Notes under the pieces: generated by a model | The model's database searches: none | Told to the model about the DNA's origin: nothing | What the model saw: only the letters and a program-made list of their open reading frames with translations | Position numbers and translations under genes: made by a program | From: Rhypophila decipiens | Lineage: Eukaryota; Ascomycota; Sordariomycetes; Sordariales; Naviculisporaceae | Length of the DNA stretch: 64,000 nt | Direction: 5' to 3' | Assembly (NCBI GenBank): GCA_033297075.1 | Contig: MU858235.1 | Location: forward strand, 1-64,000 | In this document: positions 23,690-34,108 of the stretch, one piece after another | How positions within the stretch are numbered: the stretch's first letter is position 1 | Layout of the letters: every line of letters starts with the position of its first letter

Positions 23690-25443
23690 TTAAAAGCCAA
23701 CAATGTCGCCAAGCTCAATATTAGGCGCAATATACGGCTTAGGCCCCTTGATCCTCACCTGGGTCTTTTGCTCAAACGCATACGCCAACGAGATGAGCTT
23801 CTCCTCGGTGAACAAACCACCCAAGAAGCCAAGTCCAAAGGGAATATTCGGGCCCTGCTGCACCAAGCCCCTCGCATTCTTGGTCACGTTCCAGGTGGCA
23901 GGATAATAGCTCAGCGGGACCGAGACGATGGGGGCGCCCTGGATGGCTGCCCTGCCCGCGGACTGGCTGGTCGGCATGATGACTGCGTCGAGATTGTTCC
24001 GCGCGATAGCACCCAGCAGCCCGCCCTCGCCGCCCCAGTATAGGTTGTTCTGGTAGTCCTGCCAGAAACGCATGTCGGTATTGTTGAAGCCGAGGGCGAG
24101 GGCTGCGTCCCAGCGGGCCGTGTCGCGGTCCGGGTAGGTCTCGTTTGGGAAGGTCTGCGTGAAGTTGCGCAGGTCTTGGAGCGAGTGCAGATCGTACGGG
24201 TTGTACGTCAGCTGGCTGAAGTAGACGGCTAGGTCGGACACAAAGTCGGCCCCGAGGACGACGGCGGTCGTGTTGGGCTGGGCGACGGTGAAGTTTGCCT
24301 CGACGATGGTGGCGCCGGCCGACTTGATGATCTCGACGGCGGAGAAGAAGGCGGCCATTTCTGTTGGGTTGGCGGTTAGGTTGAGCGCGTTGTACGGAAT
24401 GCCGATACGGGCACCCGAGAGGGCCGAGGCGTTTAATGCGGAGACGTAGTCGGGCACCTTGTCGCCGAACGGGATGGCCGAGGTGTAGTTGTCGTACTGG
24501 TCGGGACCGGCGATGGCCGAGAGGATGATGGCTGCGTCCTTGACCGTGCGGGCCATGGGGCCGATGGTGTCCTGGTGCGAGCTGATGGGGATTACGAGGT
24601 ACCGCGATGTCAGGCCGACGGTGGGCTTGATGCCGACCAGGCTGCTCTTTTGGGCCGGCGAGATGATGGAACCCGATGTCTGTTTTGCAGGGGATATGTC
24701 AGCAATACCTCTTGTTGAACATGTCGAGACTTGGGTATAATTATCTCACAATCTTACCTCGGTTCCAAGCGTGGCAAGACACAGACCAATACCAGCAGCC
24801 ACACCACTGCCACTGGAACTGCCGCCGGGGTCCTCGTTCGGGTAGTAAGCACCAGTCACCTGGCCACCGTAGGCCGACCAGCCGCTGGACGAGTTGCTGC
24901 TCCGGTAGTTGGCCCACTGGCTGAGGTTGGCTTTGGCGAGAATGATGGCGCCGGCCTTGCGCAGCTTTGCCGCCATAGTGCTGTCTCTGGGAACCTTTGC
25001 GCCGACGAGGGCGAAGGAGCCGGCCGTGTTGTTCATCTTGTCGGCCGTGGCGATGTTGTCCTTGACAATGATGGGGATGCCATGCAGCGGTCCAATGGTG
25101 GTGCCGCTGGCCCGGAGAGCGTCCAGCTCGGCGGCGATGGTGAGCGCATCCGGGTTCACCTCGTTGATGACGTGCAGCACCGGATTGATCTGCTCGATGC
25201 GGGCGAGGTAGGCCTTTACGAGGTCTACTGACGTGAACAGGCCTCTGGACAGGCCTTCCTCCAGGTCATCGATTGTTACGTCGATGAGGGCTGGGAATGT
25301 GACACCCTTGACTGTGGACATTGTTAGTTGTCGACCATAGCCCAACCCAATTCACAACGCTTACCTGTTGAGCAGCTTGCTAGGCTGGCGATGCCCAGCC
25401 ATAGGGCCGAAGCTGTGGTGACGAGGTTCCAGAGTCTTGCCAT
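23690..25443 (-). CDS. Secreted amidase (amidase-signature family)
   Basis: Three exons: 25443-25365, 25311-24758 and 24679-23690; 1623 nt, 540 aa. The small first exon encodes a signal peptide (MARLWNLVTTASALWLGIAS), so the enzyme is probably extracellular. The Ser-cisSer-Lys triad is present: Lys110 in PIIVKDN, the GGSSSGSG loop (cis-Ser around 191-193) and Ser215 in TSGSI as nucleophile. These enzymes hydrolyse amide bonds, and fungal secreted members are often called glutamyl-tRNA amidotransferase subunit A-like although they are not. The glycine-rich signature is slightly altered (GSSSGSGVAAG, TSGSI). The substrate cannot be inferred. A TATA-like TTTATATAC lies about 60 nt upstream of the start. 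Confidence 0.88.
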
Positions 25444-26887
25444 GTTGGGGTTGAATGATTGTCAGACTCGACATAATGGCTCCAGGCGACGGAACCCGGG
25501 TTTATATACTACAAAGCCTCGGTGTGTCGTTATCGCCATTGTCCGACACCTTCCTTTCGTCGCCGAACCGTTAACGCCTATCAGCAACGGCAACCCGATT
25601 CCCTGGTACCGGGACACCGGCACATTTCAGACATGCCACTCGTGTCTATCGCGGGGGTGGCTGGCTACACGCATGCCAAGACGTAGGCATGAGGTTGGGA
25701 ATGGTGACGTAGGCATGAGGTTGGGAATGGTGTCAGATAAGCAACTGCACCAACTGTCGGGAACATAAATGCTTGGCTGACGACGACAGATATGTCCCTG
25801 ATTGGAGGAAATAAAGCTCAAACTAGGCTTTTCACTTACCTAAGTCACGATTCTCGCGTGAATTATGAGATGTCACCGTGGGGTTTGGAGACCTAAGGAA
25901 AGCTCTAATGCAGCTTGTTATCAGCGGGGTAGATTATCTACGCTACCGAGTCCGCAACCGCCGTTATCTTTAACAACGTCATTGTCGGGGATTTTAACCG
26001 CTTCCGAGGAACGAGATGCCTTGAGGAGAAGGATGAGGCTTAGTGTATAACACTATTGAATTTTACCCCAGTATCTCGGTGCTTTTACTCCGACGATTCA
26101 GATGCATGTTTTTCTGCTTTGCGAGTTTTGTGATTGGTGGACGTCGTGCCAGTGAAGGATACGATATCTTCATACGAACTAGCTAAGGGAGATAGATAGT
26201 AGACGACGCGAAACCGACAAGCTACCTTGTGCAAAACAGTTCAATGTCCCTCTTTGTTCAGAGTATCGTCTACGAGGGTGAATGGTATGGACGTTCTCAT
26301 TGCAACATGACTTGTATTAAAACTAAAGGTCTGTATTGATACTTGTCGTGTGTCTGCTGAAGAGTCAGAGGCAATCTCTTCTAACTCGGCAACCCAGTTT
26401 CAAGGACAACTTAGCCCTCCTCAGAGAGTCAATGACTCCAATTCTTTATTACCTGCCTCTAGGCTACAACATATCAAACAGAAAATATAAAACAGTGCAA
26501 AAACGAACAAGGGAAATACAAGCATACTTAGCCTCACCATCTGGAACCGTGCTCATTACAACTAATAATAACTTATATCCAAGTTTCTAAATCCCTTTGT
26601 TTCTCCGAGCGGCAACTCGCAGACATTACCGATAATGATAGACCACTCCGAGCTGGGTCGAAGTTTCGACTCTCCTTCGAGTTATACAAGGCTGATGCCC
26701 TCTGTTGTCAGTGTCATGAGATTGCCAGGATAACTACCTCATAGACGCTGCTCTTCATCAAATGCTCCAAAATCCAGCATTCAAAACAGAACCAACTTGT
26801 AGGTTCCAACACTCCTTCTTTCATTTTCATGTCCGTGACTATCATCATTGCGAACTAACCCCGAGTCCCAACACCAGTTCTTTCACG
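25444..26887. other. Intergenic, 1.4 kb
   Basis: No supportable gene. Contains the 26-bp perfect tandem duplication at 25681-25732. Confidence 0.5.
25681..25732. repeat. Perfect 26-bp tandem duplication
   Basis: The unit beginning ACGTAGGCATGAGG occupies 25681-25706 and 25707-25732 without a mismatch, which points to recent duplication. Confidence 0.85.
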
Positions 26888-27217
26888 ATGAAGGCCCAAT
26901 TTCCCATCTTTCTCGCCCTCTCCGCTGCATCGGCAGCAGCCCTTGCGGCGGACTACGTGCCCTGCGAGCGAACCTGCTGCTCATACAACGACCCCAACTA
27001 CGGAGAGGCGTGCCGCTGTGTGACCGCGGCGACATGCTCCAGTACCGGAACGACCCAGTTGAGCTGTTATGACTCTGGCTATCAAGTTTGCTGTGTCATG
27101 GTTGTCTCAAAGAGGTCTTCTGCCCCGTCCAACGAGACCGAGCCGGAGCAGGCGGCACTGCTAGCGATTGAGGCGGTGATGGGGGGTGAGGCTGAGGCAA
27201 CTGAGGTTGCCGACTGA
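26888..27217 (+). CDS. Small secreted cysteine-rich protein, candidate effector
   Basis: Single exon, 109 aa. The start at 26888 was chosen because MKAQFPIFLALSAASAAALA is a clear signal peptide; the open frame continues upstream but without that character. The mature region has nine cysteines in about 45 residues (PCERTCC, ACRC, TC, SC, VCC), then an acidic Ala/Glu-rich tail of about 40 residues after KRSSAP. KRSS could be a KEX2-like cleavage site separating the Cys-rich peptide from the tail. No hydrophobin spacing (the eight-Cys pattern does not fit) and no recognised family. Confidence 0.65.
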   Translation: MKAQFPIFLALSAASAAALAADYVPCERTCCSYNDPNYGEACRCVTAATCSSTGTTQLSCYDSGYQVCCVMVVSKRSSAPSNETEPEQAALLAIEAVMGGEAEATEVAD

Positions 27218-27551
27218 TAGAGTGTGACAAAATTGAGAGTAACTGTGTTAGATTGATCCAGAAGGATTCATGTCTCCAAGATACGATACCACGTAGTTGA
27301 CTGTGTTAGAGTAGCAATTTGATAGCACTTCGGACAGAGACTCACATACTTTCCGCTCATTTGCTGTTTCTCGTGCACGACGTTCTCCTGTCTCATTGCT
27401 CAAGCGACAGCTTTCGCATTAGAAAATACGCCGTATGTTGCTTCTATATGCCTACCTAATTAGTATAAAGATGGAAGATACTTGACACTATTCCAACGGA
27501 TTTCTCAGGACTCACCTCATGTAATAACGGATAAAGCCCAGCCCCTGCTAT

Positions 27552-27637
27552 TGACAGCCCGTTCCAACAAGAACCAACAGCCCGTCCCAATGTCACGCTG
27601 CAAATTGCCATCGAGCACCGCCACCTTTTGATTACGT
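27552..27637 (+). repeat. Dispersed repeat, copy B
   Basis: Matches 23335-23421. Lies 129-214 nt upstream of the ATG at 27766 and includes the CCGTTCCAACAAG box. Confidence 0.7.
27557..27571 (+). promoter_or_regulatory. Shared upstream box of the membrane-protein family, copy 3
   Basis: GCCCGTTCCAACAAG, 194 nt upstream of the ATG at 27766; differs from copies 1 and 2 by small changes. A second related motif (GCCCGTCCCAA) follows within 25 nt. Confidence 0.4.
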
Positions 27638-27765
27638 ACCTACCTTCCGCACGATGACCCAAGATAAGTGGTCAAGTACCCCCGCCTACACCCTTCGCCA
27701 TCCAACCTCGACTATTGCCATTTTTTCTGACCTATTGTGCCTGCCTCCCGACCTCCCTCACAGGC

Positions 27766-28566
27766 ATGGCTTCCCTAGCCTCCCAAACCCTTAGCACGTC
27801 CCCAACATTATCATCCACGGCTACTGCACCAATTCTAGCATTCACAACTCCATTCGCCCAACCACCCGACTCAGACTGCTCCTCCCTCTTCACAACAACC
27901 GTAAGCACATACACCGACTACATAACGTCCTACATAACATGGCTCCTCCCCAACAAGTCCCATCCTCTCTACACCGCCTGTCTCGCGCCCCAACCCGCCG
28001 GCCCAAATCAGTTCACCTTCAGTCCGGCGGTATGCCCGGAAAGCTGGGTAGCATGGAGTCTAGGCAAGACAGGCCTATCAACACCGACAGGGACCGACAC
28101 TACCACCTTCGTCTCGACGGCCTTTTGCTGCGCACCAGACTACAAATTTGCAGCCTACGCCGATGACGTCTTAATCTCGCCCTCGTGTCAACGGGACTTG
28201 CCTTACCAGGGCGATCCTACTGGTACCGCGCCGGAATCCAGCGCCGCAGAGGCACCAGCGTGGCATATAAAATGGCAGCCCACCGACATACCCGTGCTAA
28301 GTCCCCAGCCGCCGGCTATCGAACAAGGAGACCAAATCACGCGCTGGGTTCCAGGATCGGATAATCCAGAGATGGTACGGACAGACAATGGCTCGGGTCT
28401 CACCCCCGGCGTGTTCTTTTTCGCTGCTATCGGGTTACCGGTGCTGATTGTAGGTGCTGTTGTTGCGTGTTTTATTCCTGTTTGTGTGAGTCGTGCGAGG
28501 GTGAGCAGGGAAAAGAGGGCTGCGCGGGCACGGGAAAGGGGTGAGAATGGAACTGACCAGTCGTGA
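27766..28566 (+). CDS. Thr/Ser-rich single-pass membrane protein, third paralogue
   Basis: Intron-less, 266 aa from the ATG at 27766; an ATG-less extension upstream is not family-like. It repeats the order of motifs seen at 5842-6678: Thr/Ser-rich start, FTTPFAQP, LLPNKSHPLYTAC, FSPAVCPESW, STAFCCAP, APAWHIKWQPTD, LSPQPP, RWVPGSD, a hydrophobic helix (GVFFFAAIGLPVLIVGAVVA) and a basic Arg-rich tail. Divergence from the 5842 copy is considerable, so this is not a recent duplicate. No signal peptide is obvious. Same unknown function. Confidence 0.75.
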   Translation: MASLASQTLSTSPTLSSTATAPILAFTTPFAQPPDSDCSSLFTTTVSTYTDYITSYITWLLPNKSHPLYTACLAPQPAGPNQFTFSPAVCPESWVAWSLGKTGLSTPTGTDTTTFVSTAFCCAPDYKFAAYADDVLISPSCQRDLPYQGDPTGTAPESSAAEAPAWHIKWQPTDIPVLSPQPPAIEQGDQITRWVPGSDNPEMVRTDNGSGLTPGVFFFAAIGLPVLIVGAVVACFIPVCVSRARVSREKRAARARERGENGTDQS

Positions 28567-29193
28567 TCTGGAAGAGGGGTCTGTCTTGCTTTGGGGACTT
28601 TAATTTCGGGTTGGGTTAGGGTTGTTGAAAAGGTGCGGCATGGCTACTGGGTCTAGCTAGTTCTGGACCCTTTTGAGCAGATAGAAGTCTTGTATGGGTA
28701 ACGGGTCGCTCCCAATGACTTGGTATTCAATTAATGTAATAACCGATGAGCCAAGCCCCCGGGATAAGGAACCAACATGGAGGGTCGTTACGACGTTAGG
28801 GACACGAGTTATATGTATGCCGTTCCATGGTAAATAATGCAATGCTCAAGATGTTAAACGACACCTTTAATTAGATCGAAAAGGCAAAATACCGTACGGG
28901 TTATTAGCCAGCCTTTGGAACCCTTTCGATTTCTAGCAACCCCTGATCCCTTGTCCCTGTTGATTTGAGCTTTTGAGACGGCTGCCAAGCCTGGGTGGGG
29001 ACTGCAACAAGGCTGGGTGACTTACTAATAGCGCAAGGTTGTTGAACGAGCTACCTCGTGCATTCAGTAATTGAGTCAATTGAGTTATATTCCAACAAGC
29101 AAATTATATCCAATCTGGTACCTGGAAGACATGAAAATTACAACCAATGGGAAGTGCCTAATCCACCATTCCCAGATCACCAACAATGTGCCC
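28567..29193. other. Convergent intergenic spacer
   Basis: 3' flanks of the membrane-protein and AAA ATPase genes. Nothing recognisable. Confidence 0.5.
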
Positions 29194-32100
29194 TTAATAG
29201 ACTCCAGCTCGCGTTGAGCCCAATCTTTGAGGGAGTGTTGAGCTATAATCAGGAGCGCCGCGATGATCCCCCAGCTGAGTCGGGCCATGTAAACCGGGAC
29301 TGATGGGCCGGTCACCACTTCCAATTCCGTACCCGCTCCGATCCAGACGAGCATGACCCACTCCACTGCCGCCAAATGTGTAATCCGATTCACCGTCCAG
29401 TTCTTGACTTCCCACAAATCCGGCACCATCCTCATTCGATGGGTCTCTCTGTGACAGCTTTGTAGGTATACGTCTCTGCTGGGTCTGTCCTGGCAAGGGG
29501 CCATTGTCTGAAATACCGAGTTGAACCGTCCCATATTGCTGTCCTCCTCTGAAACCGGTTGAGGGCTGCCCGTGATGAAGGGATGGGGACGCTTGGAGCA
29601 CTCTTGCAGGGCGGCTGTCATGGATTTGCCGGTGTTGAAGCATGAGTCCCTGCTGCTGGTATTGGTGGTTGCCGGGTGTACCAATTCCAAGACCACCGCC
29701 ACCAGCACCGCCAGAGAGTGGAACAGCGAGATTCGGACCACTACTCCAGTTCCCACTGATCCCAACCTGCGGTCGAGTGTGGCTATTGCTCCTCACCCTC
29801 GGTGAATGCGACAGTGGAATTCCCCCGTGTGCGTGGGGACCTACTCCTGGCCCGGCCCCGGCCCCGATGCTCACGCTGCCCCTCGAATGCGGCCGACTCA
29901 AAGTGTCATCTACAAGGGTATGGTCATTGTCATATCTCACCAGGGAAGATTGAGGTGGCGCATTTCCCCATCCGGTCCCTGGATATGGGCTGGGGGTGTA
30001 ATGGTCGAGCCGTTCCTCTTTCTCGGCTGCAAGCTGGTCATCACTCTGGCCCGAGAACACCGCCTCTATGTAGTTATCAAACTCGACAGTGAGGTGTTGG
30101 AGCATCTCAAAGTGTTCGACCCCAAGGCGTGGCGATGGAAGTATGATTTGGGCTGTGTCGGGATTGCCACCATTTCGGGCGAGAGCCTCGGACTCGCGCT
30201 GCTCGGCTTCGGCTGCAGCATCCGCATATGCCAGGGTTTTTGCTACCTGCACAGCATTTCTTATCTGCCGGCCATTCAATGGTCTCCTGCTCAAATCGAA
30301 TTGCTCGGCTGCCCAGGCAAGAATTTGCTCGCGGGGAATCTGCATCGGCCTATGAGGGGCCCTCGTCCGAGAGAGTAGGTTGTCATCCCCGTGGTCCAAC
30401 TCGTGATAATCTAGAACGTCACCCTGGGGGTCATACGGGGCGTTCCACTGTCGCTGTTCGTCGTCTTCCATCTGTCGGAGTTTGTCGAGGTTGATCTGCC
30501 ATATTTCGAGCGTCTGCTGCTTGTTCAAGTGCGGGTAATATATCTTGTAATGAATGCGTGACTTGAAAGCTTCGTCAAGGGCCCCTGCCCTGTTTGTCGT
30601 CATGAACAGGATGCCCGAGTAGTAGTCGAGGACTCGGAGGAAGACTAGACGCAGGTAGGTATTAGCACGCATATGAAATTGACATCCCATGGTATCGCTT
30701 ACCAGAGACAAGCGCATTCTTGGTGATCGCCCCATCTCCCTTGCTCCGTTGCGAAAAGAATGTGTCAACCTCGTCAAGTAAAAGGATCGTGTCCCACAGA
30801 CTCGCAAGCCTAAATATGGCTCTCAATGATGACTCGACACTCTCTGGTGTCAACCCCAGGTCCCCGCATGTTATCTTGAAAAGAGGCTTCCCGAGAGTCT
30901 GCGCGACAGCTTCCGCAGTGGCCGTCTTCCCCACGCCTGGCACGCCGTGCAACAAGATGAATAATCCCGACCCCTTCCCGCGGATAAAGTCCTGTGATGT
31001 CCTCGCTTGAAATTCGCCCATTCTTCTCTTCTCGGCGTCTTTCAGAAGCAGATGCCCCCTGACGCTCCGCTGGATCATGCTCTTAACCGCTTGCGGAATT
31101 CTGAGAAAGTTGAGAGCGTCCTTGTTGGCACCTACCGAGTCAACGAAATACCTGACGTCCAACTGGGCAAACTTTCGTTCTTGGAAGACATAGGCATAGA
31201 CTCGGGGGCTGATGAGAGCGATATCTTCCTTTCTCAGGAAATCCCGCCCAGTCTGTACACCGCGGCTGTCGTTGTCCGCGATCTGTACCAGCAAACGATC
31301 GCTTTCGCTGACAAAGTGATTCTGCGCCCACATGCCTACACCGGTCCTGATAGGCACCACTTCACTGGTTTCGCCCAGCAGCTTATTCCTGTTGGGGCTG
31401 TCCCACCACAGGATGCTGAACTCGTCGCTCTCCGTCACCTGCTCCACGGTCCTCCGCCGGAGCACAACTCTTCGCGGCTTCCAGGCGGGACAAACCTGAA
31501 AGGCCTCAGCAAAGTCCACCAGGATCTCGCTGTTGACGTGCTCAGGATGTTTCATCTGAACGCCATTTACGTCCCGTACGAGGGTCGCCTCGGGAGTGCG
31601 CATGACTGTCCACGCATTGTATGTGCCGTGCTTGACCTTGATGGAATGCAGCACCCGCTCGCCTATCTCAACTGCAGTAGATAGGAAGGACTTGTCAGAA
31701 CCACCCGGGGCAAACCGCAATGGGTAAACCGGCAGGGCGGTGATTTGTCGGAGACCTTTGTAAGGAAGGATGGAGAAGTCTTTGGTCACGGTGCAGAATC
31801 CCTCTCCAGTGTACTCGATGATATAGGTGCGGACGATAAAGGTATGTGGGTTGAACGAGGTGTTCTGATTCGGGGTCCTAGTCGCGGCGCCATTCCCAGA
31901 CGGCGAAGTCGAAGAGGTGGTGCTGTTTGTCTCGCCTGCTTGACCCGTATGAAATGGAGCAACATCGAAGTCATCTTCAGCCACCGCTGGACCATCGTAT
32001 TTCCTGTGGTCTGCTCGCGAGACCGACGGGCGAGTATCAGCCACGTGCATTCCATAACATCTCCAAAGCCGTTTTCCGAGACGTGAATCCCTCCGACCTG

Positions 32101-33121
32101 GCGCGTCCGAGTCCAGATCGCAATAGACAAATTCACCCGTACGAAATAGATGCCCCAGATCTGAGAACCGGATCTGGGTGGCTGGGCCAAGCTTGGCTGC
32201 GTCCTGCTCGTCGAGTTTATCGAATCGGTGGTACTGAGGCATGATTTCAGTGTCCATGAATGAGACATAGCAGCGCAGTGCTAGAAGAGCCAGCGGGCTG
32301 TTATCGACAGGGTCTTGGAGAGACTCCTGGTGATCTTGTTGCGGGTTGTGCGAATGGTCGTACAAGCCGCAAGCAGGATTGAAACCGGTAACAGAGCCGT
32401 CCGGATGGATCAAGTGACCCCACCGTTCCTCAAGCTCGATCAACTTCGTCTTCATTTCGGAGTGAAAGTATATCAAAGAGGAAAATGGACGGAAATAGGT
32501 TCTGGGCCGGAATGACCACGTCTCTCCTTGAACGCGGGCCATGATTTTGAGCAGAGCTGGTGACTGCAGCCGGATGCGCCTGATCCAGGTGTCGCTGGAC
32601 TGGGCTGCGCGAATGGCGTCGCTGTTGTTGGAACTAACGTCTGTTGCTGTTTTCAGGGCGCTGGCCATGACCTTGGCAGCTGATTTGCGGGCGCCATTGG
32701 ACTGTTGCTTTTGAAGCTGTTGATACTGTTCCCAATGGGATCCGTATCCTGCCCTCTGCTCTCTCAGCTTCATCTCTTCGCGAATTTCCTGGCCGAGCAG
32801 CGGGCCCGAGACCAGCACGTCGATGGCATACCGGCCTTCATTCTCGCTGAAGCGGTTCTTGAACTGAGTGAGGTTGCAGTATCGGACTTGGAAGATGGTG
32901 TTGGCATTCGTTAGCTGTCTGATGGGGCCCTGGTCTGGATCGAGACCGTCATCTGTCATCTCGGTCCGGCCTGTAATGGAGTCGTGGCGAGTGTGGTGGC
33001 CTGCAGTAGTGCCACGGCTCTCCAGGTATGCGAGCTTGGTCTCGATGGTCTTCACATGCTCACGGAGGTCTTCCATTTTATCTTCGGTACTGAAAGTCTC
33101 GCGAGACGCCAGGGGCTCCAT
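29194..33121 (-). CDS. AAA ATPase with large fungal N-terminal region (DUF7025-like)
   Basis: Two exons, 33121-30703 and 30644-29194, phase-1 intron; 3870 nt, 1289 aa. A short coiled-coil-like start (residues 15-40, EDLREHVKTIETKLAYLESR) is followed by a large N-terminal region of the type found in fungal AAA proteins. The AAA core has Walker A GVPGVGKT at 726-733, Walker B LLLDEVD near 780-786, sensor-1-like MTTNRAGALDEAFKSRIH and a C-terminal helical part. The last 250 residues are Gly/Ser/Pro/His-rich and probably disordered. The catalytic motifs are intact, so ATP-driven remodelling is likely; partners are unknown. It is transcribed divergently from the DUF7708-like gene, which may share its promoter. 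Confidence 0.85.
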
Positions 33122-34108
33122 GATGAATTGGTGAGATGTTTGTATCTCAAAACCGACAAATGAGCTGTGTAAATGTCGGATGAACTAAGAAGATGAGGGA
33201 AGGGATGTTTTCTGGTGAAAGATGGCAAGGTTGTTATGTGGGGTTGATGGATATTACTGGAAAGCCGGTGTGGCCCCGAAGGAAGCGTTTTGAAGGAAGG
33301 CGCCCAGGGCTGTCTGCTGGCAACTAAATGAGCACCTTCCAGGATCTCAGAAGACCCTGCACCTGCCTCGACAGTTGAAAAATATCACAAGTTGCTTATC
33401 GAAAAAAGAAAGTGGGGCTGGAGTCGTCATGAGCAACAACAGCTTGTGCACTGAACCTGGTTCCTTAACGGCCGTGGCCTTTTTATCTCGCAAATAATGA
33501 GTGAATCTGCCCGGTAGACGGCAACCTCAAAGAGGAAGTTGGAAAATGAGCTTGCAACTTACTATTTGCGAGTTCCTCCAGCAAAATGCCTTACGACCAC
33601 AGGCTATGATGCATATTCGACGACGGATATATCGCGCAAGTGTATGCATGTGGTTTCTGTTTCGAGAAGACAGGCCCGTTTGTGCTTTGGCAGCTCATGC
33701 GCTGGCAGGCGCACGAAAGTCTTCTCGCACCGACAAAAAGAGGATTCCAAATCGAAGCTGTTTGTAGGGTCGTGATTGGCTTCACCCGCCTCACTTTTGA
33801 AAGATGGTGCGCTCAAACTGCACTTTTGACCCCTCTTTCTCTTCACATTCCAGGCAGACATTCGAGGCTTTCTGGGAATCCGGGGAACTGACAAAGCCCC
33901 CAAACTGTCACCTTCACATTGGCGTGGGGGTAATTAAGTAAGAGAAGTGTTGCTTTCGACAGTCATCGACTCATCTTAGAGAAAGGGTGGGTGGTCCACA
34001 CTTTGACCTCATGTCCGGGGTCTTTCTTCCCATTTCTCAAAATCGCCATCGGTTTCAAGTTCTCATCTTTTTCATGTTGTCGTCTTACGTATCACCAAAC
34101 AGACCGGC
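33122..34108. other. Divergent promoter region, about 1 kb
   Basis: Separates the AAA ATPase start (33121, leftward) from the STAND-like gene start (34109, rightward). No convincing gene. Co-regulation of the pair is inference. Confidence 0.5.

Larger units (their letters stand above)
27218..27765. other. Intergenic / promoter of third paralogue
   Basis: Carries the dispersed repeat 27552-27637 and the family upstream box. No gene seen. Confidence 0.5.
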
